This document shows, piece after piece, positions 43,691 through 55,424 of a DNA stretch of 64,000 nucleotides (positions within the stretch are counted from its first letter, which is position 1; the number at the start of each line of letters is the position of its first letter). The DNA is taken from contig CM057460.1 of the NCBI GenBank assembly GCA_030035585.1, forward strand, positions 130,928,714 to 130,992,713. The letters are read 5' to 3'. The DNA is from Dugong dugon. Its lineage: Eukaryota; Chordata; Mammalia; Sirenia; Dugongidae. The notes beneath the pieces were generated by a model. It searched no databases. It saw only the letters and a program-made list of their open reading frames with translations, and was not told where the DNA came from. A program made the translations under genes and the position numbers.

Positions 43691-44902
43691 CTGGTTGCAT
43701 CCATTAGGAGGCCATTTGGCCACTGATCCACATAATGTACTTGGATGAATGTTATCAGTAATAAAATTAAATTTTTATATTCATCTCTCTGACCCCTTAG
43801 CCTATGTTTCAACTCTGGGAAGCTGTTATCATCCCCTAAACCACTACCGATATAGAGAAGTACCAACTCATGTGAGACAATCTCTTTACCCCAGGCTTCA
43901 GGCGTTCAGAGACAAACAAGGAGGATTTGGGTGGTCAAAAGCAGAATATCAATGGTGACTCATAACTTGGGCCTACTCTTGTCTAATGCAATGAATTATA
44001 ATCTCAAATGCTGTAAAGGGCCAGGTGGGTGAAAATGAAAGAGTAACAAAGGGCTGGGTATGTGTGTTAATTGTGGGAGTGGTGGTGAGAATTGGAGGGT
44101 TGGGGAATTTTGTGGCGGTCCATTCTTCTAGTGGAACTTATCTTTCTCTCTGCATATTAGGGACCAGCCTCCCAATGCACTTAAATTTGTATTTCTTTAG
44201 TAATAGTTTCCTTTATCCCAATTTGGCTAAGGCAGCTCAGTTTCCTGTCTTTTTGCTGTATTTAAACTTCTGCTCTACCTCTTTCATTACCACTGATTCA
44301 AGAATTTATTATATACTGCCCTAACCAAATATAGAGTTTATGACTCCAGTGTTCATGGGACTTGATTAGATCCAAGGAAGCGCATATGGTGAAATGTGCC
44401 ATCTCAACATTTTGTCAATTATGCCAGTGTACTTGTGCCAAGGAAAGTGATTTCTCCTTCCTAAAGACATATGAGCTAGAAAGAAGTTCTTTGATTTCTT
44501 GTTTTATGTGACATTCTGTCTACAATTAGCAGGCTTCCAGATGTTCATGAATTTTATATTCATCGTATATAGTCATTTATGTTTCCCACCAGAAAGCAGA
44601 GTGGTTTATGTTCCAGAAACTCCATTGAAAAACATTTCTTCCAACATGAACTTGAAATGACTAAATATTTCATGCTGTAACTTCTAATTACAAATGTTCT
44701 GTGAGATTAGGGGACTTTTATTTTTATATGGATAAGTTTGAGTTTTATCCATAACCATTGAACAAATATTTGAAAATATTGACTTCAGTTTGGAGCTACT
44801 TGTATCTTTCATTTTTTTTTTTTTATTGATACGACTTCTGCTAACCTCCTAAAACTTTATTTGTAACTTTTAATCTCATTTTAAAAAATCAGTTGTTCTG
44901 TG
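43691..44902. other. No feature recognised
   Basis: A 69-codon frame (43749-43958) and a 99-codon frame (44025-44324) show no recognisable domain. No named repeat. Together with the blocks from 39.9 kb this is the least explained region of the window. Confidence 0.35.
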
Positions 44903-44913
44903 TTATAATTGTA

Positions 44914-45125
44914 CGTTGTTATGTGCTGTCTTGTCAAGTGGATTTCTACTCATAGCGACCCTATAAGACAGGGTAGAACTGCCCTCCTAGTATTTCCTAG
45001 GCTGTCTGTAATCTTTAGAGGAGCAGATGGCCAGGTGTTTTCTCCCACATGGCCGCTGGGTGGCTTCCAACAGCCAACTTTTTGGTTAGCAGCGGAGCGC
45101 TTAACCATTTCACTACCAGGGCTCC
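44914..45125 (-). mobile_element. AFROSINE, antisense, with TSD
   Basis: Tail (cgttgttatgtgctgtcttg, then ctactcatagcgaccctata) to head (agcgcttaaccatttcacta, ccagggctcc). A perfect 11-bp TSD (ttataattgta) occurs at 44903-44913 and 45126-45136. It includes the extra gtaatctttagaggagcag block seen in long antisense copies. Confidence 0.92.
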
Positions 45126-45136
45126 TTATAATTGTA

Positions 45137-45474
45137 TTTTTGACTAGACTGTGAGATCCTTGAGAGGCTCTTGCAACCCTCATAACAGTATCTTCTTACT
45201 CTTGGTACTCAAGAAATTTATTTCATTAGTGCAAATTCATTCTCCCTTGAAATTCAGAAAACAAAGGTGTTTATAGATCAATTATTTAGCTGGTTTTTCT
45301 CTTTAAGATCTTTGGGTTATCACCATTGCTCATAATTTAATGATGGAGGTGTCACTTACCTTTCATAAAAACTAAAAACTGGCTGGCCAAACTTGTTCTA
45401 AGCAGAAATCAGTTTAGCATGGCGGCAGATGGGATAAAGGCAGGGAAGCTGCAAGATTTACCTTACTGCCAAAT
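45137..45474. other. No feature recognised
   Basis: No supportable gene or repeat. Confidence 0.3.
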
Positions 45475-46245
45475 TTTACCATAAACTGTTTTATATCCCA
45501 CCGGTAATGTGCAAGTGTTACAGTTTCCTCATACATTTGCCAACACTCGGAATTATCAGTCTTTTTGATTATAGTCTTCTTGTTGTGGTTTCAGTTTGCA
45601 TTTCCATAATGATTAATGATTTGAGCATCTTTGCACGTGTTTGTCATTTCTATATCTTCTTAGGTGAAACACGTAGTCATTTGTGTACCCTCTTTGGAGA
45701 AATGTGCTAATTTTTAAAATGGGTTGTTTGTCTTCTTATTATCGAGTTGTAAAGTTCTTTATATATTCTGGGGACAACTCTTTTTCCAGGTATATGATTT
45801 ACAAATATTTTCTTCCAGTCTGCCTGTGGTTTGCCATTTCATTTTCCTAATGATGTCTTTTGAAGTATAAGTATTTTTAGTTCTGATGAAACTCACAAAA
45901 TTTTTTTTTCTTTTATGGACCGTACTTTGAGGGCCAGGTCTAAAAACATCTTTGCTTATGCCATAGTCACAAATTTTTTTTCCTGTTTTCTTCTAGAAGT
46001 TTTATAGTTCTGTCTCTAATTTTAGGCCTATGATCCATTTTAAGTTATTTATTTATTTAAATTGTGAAAGGTAAGGTTCAAAGTTTTTGTTTTTATTTAT
46101 TATTTGCATATAGATATTCAATTGTCCAAGCACCATTTTTTGAAGACTATTCCCCCCTGCCCATTTAATTGCCTTGATATCTTTATAAAAAATCAGTTGA
46201 CTATAAATGTAAGAGTTTATGGTTTTATGGGACTATGATCCGTTT

Positions 46246-46446
46246 GAAAGGAGCCCTGGTGGTACAGAGGTTAAGCACTCAGCTGCTAACCCAAAGTCTG
46301 TGGTTTAAACCTACCATTGACTCCACGGGAGAAAGATGTGGCAGTCTGTTTCCATAAAGCGTACAGCCTTGGAAACTTTATGGGGCAGTTCTACTCTGTC
46401 TGTAGATTTGCTATGAGTTGGAATCGACTCGGTGGCAATGGGTTTC
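46246..46446 (+). mobile_element. AFROSINE inserted in ancient L1
   Basis: ggagccctggtggtacagag head, ccataaagcgtacagccttg middle, ttggaatcgactcggtggca tail. A near-TSD atgatcc(g/a)ttt occurs at 46235-46245 and 46447-46457. Confidence 0.9.
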
Positions 46447-46734
46447 ATGATCCATTTTGAGTTAATTTTTTGTATATGGTGTGAGCTAAGGGTCTAAGTT
46501 CATTAGTTTGCATATGGATATCTAATTGTCTCAGCACCATTTGTTAAAAAGAAATTTTCCATTTTATTACTTTGGTAGCTTTATTGAAAATCAATTGACT
46601 ATAAACATAAGGGTTTACTTCTGGATGCTCTATTCCATTGATCTTGGCTTTATAGTAAATTTTGAAATTGACTAGTATAAATCTTCCAACTTTGTATTTC
46701 TTTTTCAAAATTGTTTTGGCTATATAAGTCTTTT

Positions 46735-46902
46735 GAACCCTGGTTACATAGTGGTTAAGTGCTACAGCTGCTAACCAAAAGGTTGGCGGTTGGAATCCAC
46801 CAGGTGCTCCTTGGAAACTCTATAGGGCAGTTGTAGTCTCTTCTATAGGGTCACTATGAGTCGGAATCGACTTGACAGCAACAGCTTTGGTTTTTTGGTT
46901 TC
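46735..46902 (+). mobile_element. AFROSINE, short variant, inserted in ancient L1
   Basis: gaaccctggttacatagtgg head, tgctaaccaaaaggttggcg, then gagtcggaatcgacttgaca and a (ggtttt)n end. Confidence 0.9.
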
Positions 46903-47870
46903 GTTGAGTGGTTAGTGAGGTGTTGCTGTGACCAGCAGTGAGCACCCTCTTTCTAACACTCCCATCACCTACCTATTGGCCTGTAATTCCTCCAGGAAGC
47001 AAAGTGTCCTAAGCATCCTAGACTGCTTCCCTCCTACATCAGCTGCAGAAGACTTTACCCCATACTGCCCACATATTCCTCTTCCTCCAGATCTTTGTGT
47101 CATGAATTATTTGAAGATGTTCCATTATGTTCTTAGTTGGCTGATAGTTTTTATCATAAGTATTGAGTTTTGTTAATTGTTTTCCTGTATCTATTAAGGT
47201 GATCATGTGATTTTTTTGGTTTTAGCCTATTAATATGGTAATTTACATTACTTTTTAATGTTAAACCAACTTTTCATTCCTGAGGATAAAACCCATTGCT
47301 CATGATTTATTTTCCTTTTTATATACTATTGGAGTCAACTTCCTAATACTTAGTTAAGATTTTTGCATTTTGTTTATGTGAAATAGTGGTCTTTATTTTT
47401 CTTTTTGTAATATCTTTATTTGCTTTTGCTGTCAGTGTAATGCTGGCTTCGTAAAATAATGTGGGAAGGATTCCTTCTTCATTTTCTGAATGATTATGTG
47501 TAGGAATGTTATTACTCCTTCCTTAAATGTTTGACAAGTTTCACTTGTAACTGGGTCTGGACTATTCTTTGAAGAGAGGTTTTAGAATTATTATTTTTTT
47601 AAAATATATTTAAGGCTATTAAGATATTCTGTTTCTCCCTAATTATTTTTGTAGTTTGTGTCTGTAAAGGTATTTATTTAATCTAAATCGTTGAATTTTT
47701 GGCAGAAAATTATGAAACTATTTTCTTTTCAATGTGGGATGTCAGTGATGCTCCCTTTTTCATGTCATATCATGGTATTTGTAACTTTTTTTCCCTTCTT
47801 GATCAGTCTAGCCAGAAGTTTATCAATTTTATGGAAGTTTTTAAAAAAGCTTTTAGGTTTGTTTATTTGT

Positions 47871-48119
47871 TTGCTTCTCTATCTCACAGAGTTATACTGT
47901 TGTCTTCATAGCAAGGAGAATAATTCAATAATACTAATACTAGCAATAACAATGGCTACCATTGTTTATACTGAACTAGGCACTGGGTGGAGCCAAAGCC
48001 TGGATTCTAAACCACTTAGCTGTCGTATTTCCTGCAAAGGAACAGCTTGCCTAAAAACAATGACTTATGAAGGTGTTTGGCCTGTTGGAATAGTGGTGAG
48101 CACATAGTGGAACTCCATG
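47871..48119. other. Possible MIR remnant
   Basis: Around 47930-48000, aatacta...aatggctaccattg and gaactaggcactgggtgg resemble the antisense MIR start. Weak. Confidence 0.3.
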
Positions 48120-48960
48120 CAATCAGGCATTTATTCAATATTCATTGAGAGCCTGGTATATGCTAGGTTTGTTTTCGGTTTTGGGAAAACAGCTTTTAAA
48201 ATGACACGGTCCCTGGCTTTAAGTAGTTTAATCGAGGAAGTAACATTATAAAATTACTCAAGGAAGAGAACACTGCAGCTGATGTAGAACAGAGACTAGA
48301 GCAGGGAAGGACTGCTGGCAAAAGAAACAGGTAGGAGGGTCAATATAAGTAGAAGATGCTGGAGGCATGAATTGAAGCAAGAAAGTAAAGATAAAGAGAA
48401 GAGATTAGATTCAGGAGACATTTCTGAGATGTGAGTACAATAATTTGGTGGAGAATAAAAGAAGACAAAAATGACTGAAATTTTTGGTGTAGGAGAATAG
48501 GTTGATGATGCCATTTACAGAGGTGGAGAGGCAAATTCAGAGCAGGTATTGGAGAACATGTTACATTTGGGATGCTCATGGGTATCAAGATATACTGGGA
48601 AACAGACCTGTAGCTCAGGAGAAGAGCATCGAGAAAGCAGAAAATGATTTGGGATCCATCATCTGCAAGGTAGAGGTACTCAGTGGCTGAGTTAAGACGG
48701 GCAGCATATGCTGAGTGAAAAGAGAACCAAAGATAGAAACTTAGAAGCCCCCAACACTTAATAGAGTGAAGAGAAGAGAAAGCACTTGCAAAGAAGATGT
48801 AAGATAAGGAAACAGAAAGATAGGAAAATGAGGAGTGGTAGGCCCCCAGTCAGCCAAGAGAAGAAAGAGTTTTGAGAAACAGAATGGTCGATTGGTTGAG
48901 TACTGAAAATAAACATTTTGATTTGGCAGTGAGGAGGTTGTCGGTGGTCTATGCAAGCAG
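48120..48960 (-). mobile_element. L2 LINE, antisense, about 0.8 kb
   Basis: Antisense L2 from its 3' end (catttattcaatattcattg, gagcctggtatatgcta) through tgactgaaatttttggtg, gatgatgccatttacagagg, agcaggtattggagaacatg and tgggatccatcatctgcaag to ttttgagaaacagaatggtc. The order follows L2, with internal gaps between about 48250 and 48470. Codons are broken. Confidence 0.6.
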
Positions 48961-50479
48961 TTTCAGAAATGGGTTTTGCTGGTGTTTTTTCTCTGACATT
49001 GTGTACTTGGTTATTCTTCAGATATCTAAAAACAAGTCTACGACAACATCTCTAAGTTCTTGCAATATCCCAGACTCGTAATTGATCTGGGCTAAACATC
49101 TGAACTATGCGCTCTTTTAATGAAGGCAAAAAGAGCTCTTGTTTGTATGAAGTTTTAAATTTCAGTATTGTTCCTGGAAGACCTATGTTACCCCTCTGGA
49201 TAGGTTTGATGTTTTTGCAGCAGTGAGCTGGGAAAGCAAACAAGACAAAGTTGCCCCAGTGGTAGCAACATAAACCCGTTTGTAATAGCATCAAGGAAAG
49301 CAATCACTGACAGTAGGACAGGCAGGGCAATGTGGATTGATAAACCCTATATTTATTTACATTAGTTATGAGCACATCTGCAGAGAAACCACATGCAGGT
49401 ACCATGCCCAAGAAGTTTTCAAGTTCAGAACAACCCCTTTTTATCAAGAACTCATATCTTCACTTATCTCCATCACTACTCTCTTCTTAAATCCCTCCCT
49501 ATTCATCCTCCTTTCCAGTGATGATGAGAAATGTCAAAGCTCTATCCTCGTTATCAGGATTTAGTCTGCAAGTATGATTGAGGTTTGTTCTTGTTGATCA
49601 TTCAAGCCATTCTTAGAACTTTTGAATTTTATTAATACACAAATTATTTCCAAACATATATTCAAAGCCTCTATTCAAATATATGATATACATTATGACT
49701 TGACCTCATAGCCTCCTCTACTGCATTACGGAAGATTTCGTTTTTGTTCACGGACGGCTCATACACACTGGGTCCCATTCATTAGCTCACTGAATCACAT
49801 CTTGGACTTCAATCTTTCAGTCACCTCATTGTCGTGTTTGTTCTTCCATTTTCAGTTTTGAAGATTCTTTGATAGAGAAGACAAAAGAAAAATAGGACTT
49901 AAGAAGTTCTGTGTTCTGTCTGCCATCTGTTAACATTATACCATCTGCTGTAAACACTGGTCTAATCTTCTTTTTCTGTGCTTTTCAAATGACTCTTTTT
50001 TCTTCTCCCTTGGATCACTTGTGATTGTTTTGTCAGGATCTCCCTCTCTGACAGCCTGCTTCCCTCCCTTCCCCTCTCTCCCTCCCTCTTAACCCTTCCC
50101 TCCCTCCACCTTTCTTCCTTCCCTCACTCATTATTTCCTTCCTTCCTGAGAGGCTTATTCTCTTGGACTACCATTTAGTATCTTAGACCAAGTGATCATA
50201 CCTATTTTTCTAAATGCTTTTTTAAAGTCTAGGATGCCTGATTATCTGTGCTCAGTGTTCTTTTCCTAAATTCTAGGAGGAAATGGTTGGGTTTATGATA
50301 AGTTCCAAATATCCATCTCTATCCTTGATCACTCTCCAGAGATCTAGATATATTTCTAAATAGATTTCACCATCTATCCCCATTCCAACCTCTGTGTGCA
50401 TTGGGGGTGGGATGGGGGTGAGGGAGAAATATGTGGGGTGAGCTGGCAAGAAGGTAGAAATCTGAATGTCTCAGGTTTA
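48961..50479. other. No gene recognised; polypyrimidine tract
   Basis: Mixed sequence with a C/T-rich simple tract at 50040-50150 (cctccctt-type units). Frames up to 83 codons show no domain. Confidence 0.35.
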
Positions 50480-51109
50480 TGTCTTAAATTATCAGGCTTG
50501 AATAATGCCATTACCATCATCCTAATTTCCCAAAATAGAAACTCTCATTTTATCCTAGACCTTCCTATTTCTTATTCCCTGCATTCAATTAGTCATTAAC
50601 TCCTACTGAATCTATAGCCTTCTAGACCTACCTCTACCTTTTACTCCACTGCCATCCGCACTTGCTTAGTTCAAGCCCTCCAATGCTGGACAATTACATG
50701 GCTTCAGAATGCAAGGGCCCATTCTCTCCAGTCCCTTCATCATATGCTCCTCAGTCAATCACCTCATCTCTCATTCCACACTGTCATCAAACTCATGATT
50801 ATACCTATCATCACTCTTAATGACTTCCACATCCACCTAGATGATCTGGCCAGCACTGGGCCTCTCATTCTCTTGGCCTCCTCAACTCATTTTTTTCCCT
50901 TCATCATCTTCGGCTATTCACTCTCATAGTAATCACCAAACATTCTCCTGCCTTCACAATGTTGATGTCAAACATTCCTTTTTCTTACTGCCACCTATCC
51001 TTTCAGCTTCCTTTTTCCAATATTCCCACTCAAACAATTCTCCAAACTTTTTGAAGCCTTTTGCCTTATTGCTTCTTCACTAGCCTTAATTCCTTAATGT
51101 TCCTTGTTA

Positions 51110-51680
51110 CTCACCGCATTATTCTGTTCAAAGAGAGTTTTCTAGTTCCATAATTAGAGACAGAAGCAGATTTATTTCTTTAAATGACTGAGCCTTTACT
51201 TAGCATCACAAATTCTGAGATTTCAAAGTATGAATAAGCTTTATTATTGTTCATCCTGTTTAGTCCTAACAAATGAAAGGACATGATTTTAAACCAAGAA
51301 GAGGCATTAAGGATTACAGTTTACTACATACACAGGCAGGATTTGGGTTAAACTGACAGGAGACAGGCTGAGTAGTTAGTCTAAAATCTTACAGGCAGCA
51401 GGTGCAACAACAGCAGCATGGACCAAGTGCCTATATGTTCTAGGCTAGAGCTAGAAGGGTCATTCATGTAGATGTCACTCTTATGAGACCAGCTGGTTCT
51501 TGACTTTTATCAAGAAGGTTCAGGCAAGTAGAGTCCATAGACTCCCCTGGCTAAAAGCTAATCAAATACTTACATTTCAAATATAGCAGTGGCTCCTAAC
51601 TTCAAATAAATTTAGTATTGTAGATTTTTATTCACCAGCTTTATTATTTAAGGTCTAGAGGCTGTAACTTCATTAGCAGA
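51110..51680. other. Unassigned insertion-like block within L2
   Basis: Text here does not follow the L2 order that surrounds it. It might be an old LTR (a tttattt motif near 51170 could be an antisense poly(A) signal), but ends and a TSD could not be found. Confidence 0.3.
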
Positions 51681-52439
51681 TAATTGGAAAGAAAATTTCC
51701 CTGCATAAGGAATTCCTTAACATTTTACTTGACTTCTCAGTACCATGTGAAAGAGCTGACCCTGCCCGCCTTAAAACGCTTGCTTTTCTCAGCTTCTTTA
51801 TCATCACAGTCACTTAGTTTTCTTCTTAACTCACCAGCCGCTTCTGACTCACTCTTCTCTACAAGAAAAGTTCTCACCCCAGGACTCCGTCCTTGTACTT
51901 CTTTTCCATTATTTAATGGTCTCCTTGGCTTTAAATATTATCTGTATGTTGAAGTTCACCAAATTTATATTTCCAATTTTTACCTCTCCCCTGAAGTCTA
52001 GACTTTTATATCCAGCTGCTTTATTGACATCTGCCCTTTAGATGTCTTATAGACAATCAAACCCAACATGGCCAGACTAGAACTGTTGATCTACCCAGCA
52101 TGCCATCTTCTACCTTTCAAGCTTACCCCGTCTCAGAATGTCACTATTGTCCACCCAGTTGTTCAGGCCAAAATTCTAGGAATTATCCTTGATTTATCTT
52201 TTTTCCTTATATCCCAAATCTAGTCTCCTGTTAAGGCCTGTTGGTTTTAAGTCTAAAAATATAGCTTGAATCTGAACACTTCTTACTACCTACATCACAA
52301 ATACCCAAATGCAAGCCTTCATTCTTTCTCAGCTTCATATTTCAATACCTTCCTAATTAATCTCTCTGCTTTAACACTTGCCCGTCTACAAAAATCATAA
52401 GATATATAACTGCCCAGGTGATCTTTCTAATGTACAAAT

Positions 52440-53537
52440 TGTTGTTGTTAGGTACTGTCAAGTCAGTTCCAACTCATAGAGACCCTACGTATAACAGAAC
52501 GAAATGTTGCCCAGTTGTGCATCATCCTCTCAATTGTCACTATATTTGAGCCCGTTGTTGCAGCCACTGTGTCAGTCCATCTCATTGAGGGTCTTCCTCT
52601 TTTTTGCTGACTCTTTGACATGATGCCCTTCTCTAGTGATTGGTCCCTCCTGATATCATGTCCAAAGTAAGCAAAATGAAGTCTTGCCATCCTTGCTTCT
52701 AAGGAGCATTCTGGCTGTACTTCTTCCAAAACAGATTTGTTCGTTCTTCTGGCAGTCCGTGGTATATTAAATATTCTTCGCCAACATGATAATTCAAATG
52801 CATCAATTCTTCTTTGGTCTTCCTTTTTTATTGTCCAGGTTTCATATACATATGAGACAATTGAAACTACCATGGCTTGGGTCAGGCACATCTTGGTTAT
52901 CAAAGTGACATCTTTGGTTTTTGATACTTTAAAGAAGTATTTTGCAGCAGATTTGCCCAATGCAACACGTCATATGATTTCTTGACTGCTGCTTTCATGA
53001 GGGGCATTGATTGTGGATCCAAGTAAAATGAAATCCTTGACAACTTCAATATTTAATTCGTTAACATAATATTGCTTATTGGTTCAGTTGTGAGGATTTT
53101 TGCTATCTTTATGTTGAGGTGTAATCTGTACAGAAAGCTGTAGTCTTTGATCTTCATCACTAAGTGCTTCAAGTCCTCTTCACTTTCAGCAAGCAAAATT
53201 GTGTCATCTGCATATTGCAGTTTGTTAATGAGTCTTCCACCAATCCTGACGCCGCATTCTTCTTCATATGTTGTAGCTTCTTGGATTATTTACTCATCAT
53301 ACAGATTGAATAAGTATGGTGAAAGGATACAACCTAAACACACCCTTTCTCCGATTTTAAACCACGCAGTATCCCCTTGTTCTGTTTGAACAACTGCTCT
53401 TGGTCTGTGTACCACAGGTTCCTCATAAGCACACTTAAGTGTTCTGGAATTCCCATTGTTCACAATGTTATCCATAATTTGTTATTATCCACACAGTCGA
53501 ATGCCTTTGTGTAGTCAATGAAACATAGGTAAACATG
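52440..53537 (-). mobile_element. RTE (BovB-type) LINE 3' 1.1 kb, antisense, inserted in L2
   Basis: Antisense RTE tail (ttgttgttgttaggtactgt) through the C-terminal coding region to near 53537. The minus-strand 165-codon open frame (52463-52960) contains FELSCWRRIFNIPRTARRTN, SVLEEVQPECSLEARMARL and RGRPSMRW, the family's C-terminal block. The RT active-site region (53160-53300) is frame-broken. It splits the L2 3' region, so it is younger than L2. Confidence 0.88.
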
Positions 53538-54102
53538 CATAAATTAGATTATGAAAATTCCCTTCTGAAAATCTTCCAGTGGCTTCCCATTGCTACTTGA
53601 ATAAAATGGAAACAAGCTGTTTACCCTGATCTGTACTTTCTGACCTTCTGTGTACCTTTCTGATCCCTTCAATCTCCACCCTCCTTCTTATTCACTATGC
53701 TCCAACCCCAATGACCTTTTATTTTGCCCAGAAGATTGCCAGACTCACTTCTGCATAGAAACATCTGCCCCTATTCTTTGCTTGACTGCTTCTGTTTCAT
53801 AACTTAGATCTTATTTCAAAATGTTATGTCCTCACGGAGATCATTCTTGTACCACTCTACCTAAAGCAACCTCCGCTGTTAACTCTATTATAGTACACTA
53901 TTTTGTCTTCTGTATAGTACTGACCTGGATTTATCATTTTTATTAGTTTGTTAATGTATTTATTTTTTGCCACCTCTACTAAAATATAAGCTCCTTAAAA
54001 TTCCATCCTGTTTCCATATATGTATCCCATGACTGGAACAGTGCCTGGGAAGAGCCTAGACTATAGTAAGCACTCTGTAAATATTTATTGACTATTTGTT
54101 TA

Positions 54103-54128
54103 TATTGACTTGATGGCAATGGAATGTG
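54103..54128 (+). mobile_element. Ultra-short AFROSINE 3' tail insertion (26 bp) with TSD
   Basis: The 26 bases include gacttgatggcaatgg, the AFROSINE/RTE 3' terminal motif, and are flanked by a perfect 13-bp repeat gactatttgttta (54090-54102, 54129-54141). This is what an extremely 5'-truncated target-primed insertion would leave. Confidence 0.7.
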
Positions 54129-54174
54129 GACTATTTGTTTAGATGTGTTTTTTTTTTTCCTCTTAAAAGACTAT

Positions 54175-54280
54175 AAGCAACTTGAAGATAGGGACCTTAT
54201 ATTATGCATCTTTCTCTCCTGAGTCCAGCAAAACAACTGGCACATGGAAGGCACTTAAACATTCGTGAAAATAAACTACA
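54175..54280 (+). mobile_element. Second L2 3' tip
   Basis: gcaacttgaagatagggacc, actggcacatggaaggcact and taaacattcgtgaa resemble the L2 3' end again, just downstream of the first. Confidence 0.5.
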
Positions 54281-54744
54281 CAAGGGTTTACAAAACTTCA
54301 GTCACTTATATTCCAACTGATAATATTTTCTTTATATTTATTCACTTAAAGAAAACAGTCTTTTGCTAAGCAATTACATCTTTTAATCATATGTTTGATA
54401 TACTATTTATATATTCTAAAATACACGCTTGACATTGCAATAAAGATATATAATTAAAATTAAAAGAATTTGTAATATTCTACCTAAAATCATATAATGT
54501 ACCGTGGCCCCTGTATCATAGTTAGATTAACACCTGAAATTAACAGATATATAATTTTGTCTAAGATTCATTTTATCAGTGATTCATTGTCCTGTAATTC
54601 AAACTTTTGATCTTTTGCAGTCTAATCATTTGATGAATCATCTGGGACTTCTTACAGGACACAAAGCCTTTAAAGAATAATTGATAACATATTCTAATGT
54701 CTATTATATTTTTACATAGCATTTATTATATCCTATTAGCAGTG
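54281..54744. other. No feature recognised
   Basis: AT-rich sequence without gene or named repeat. Confidence 0.35.
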
Positions 54745-55022
54745 GCTTCAATAAAATTCAAAGCTGACATTTGAAAAGATCAATGCAATTGAAAGTTCCA
54801 ACCGGACTGATCAGAAAAAAGAGAGGACACAAAATACAAATATCAGGAATGAAAAAGAAGGTATTACTACAGCGTCTATAGATATTAAGACAATAATAAT
54901 GGAATATTATGAACAACTTTATACCAATAAATTTGAAAATCTAGATAAAATGTACAAATTCTTTGAATGACCCAAACTACCAAAGCTTACTCATAGAAAG
55001 AATGGATAGTCTGAATAGACGT
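54745..55022 (+). mobile_element. Ancient L1 ORF2 fragment, sense
   Basis: A short open stretch translates to FEKINAIESSNRTDQKKERT, then IIMEYYEQLYTNKFENLDKM, matching the linker before the RT of L1 ORF2 (family text has EYYEQLYANK). It runs to the MaLR LTR at 55023 with stops near its end. Confidence 0.7.
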
Positions 55023-55409
55023 TGTATTACTTTTCTATTTTTGTGTAACAAATTACCACAAACATACAGCTTAAAACAACACAAATTTTTCTCAGTTTCT
55101 ATATGCCAGATGTCCAGGCATTGCTGACTAGATTCTCTATTCAGCATTTAACTAGGCTGAAATCAGGTCTTGACCAGGACCGAGGTTCTCATCTGGGATT
55201 TGAAGTCATCTTTCAAGTTCACTGGTTGTTGTCAGAGTTCATTTTCTTGTGGTTTTAGGACTGAGGTCTCCATTTTCCTCCTACCTGGGGGCTTATCTCA
55301 CTCTGTAGAGGCTGCCTGCATTTCCTTGCCTTATGACTCCCATAGGCAGTTGATAATATGTTTGGTTTCTTCCAGGCTAGAAAGAGTTTTTCCTTTTCTT
55401 TGGCCAGCT

Positions 55410-55424
55410 GGAGAAAGCTCTCTG
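55410..55424. repeat. Target-site duplication for the retroposed LTR transcript
   Basis: ggagaaagctctctg, repeated exactly at 55579-55593. Confidence 0.93.

Larger units (their letters stand above)
45475..47870 (-). mobile_element. Ancient L1, antisense, with a repeated segment and two SINE insertions
   Basis: Antisense ORF2 text: aaagttctttatatattctg, ttctagaagttttatagttc, tgtgtaggaatgttattact. The segment of about 200 bp from atgatccatttt to ttgactataaa occurs twice (about 46030-46215 and 46447-46605) in the same orientation. AFROSINEs sit at 46246 and 46735. A stretch of about 200 bp (46903-47115) does not read as L1. All frames are broken. Confidence 0.65.
50480..54110 (+). mobile_element. 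Long L2 LINE, sense: endonuclease to 3' end, interrupted by RTE
   Basis: An unusually long L2 fossil. 50744-50929 holds NDFHIHLDDLAS, a degraded form of the endonuclease GDFNIHIDD block. 51925-52001 holds LGFKYYLYVEVHQIYIS, where the RT motif YADD has become YVEV. Then come tacccagcatgccatcttc, cagttgttcaggccaaaatt and ttaatctctctgctttaac. The RTE at 52440-53537 cuts in, and the L2 3' part resumes (ggcttcccattgctacttg, ttatgtcctcacggagatca, acagtgcctgggaagagcct). Unassigned sequence at 51110-51680 lies within it and may be another insertion. Confidence 0.7.

Noticed and set aside
47691-48107. 138-codon frame
   Set aside because: Spans the end of ancient antisense L1 into unrelated sequence; no domain continuity.
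50040-50150. C/T tract as a regulatory element
   Set aside because: It is a simple polypyrimidine repeat with no accompanying promoter signals.
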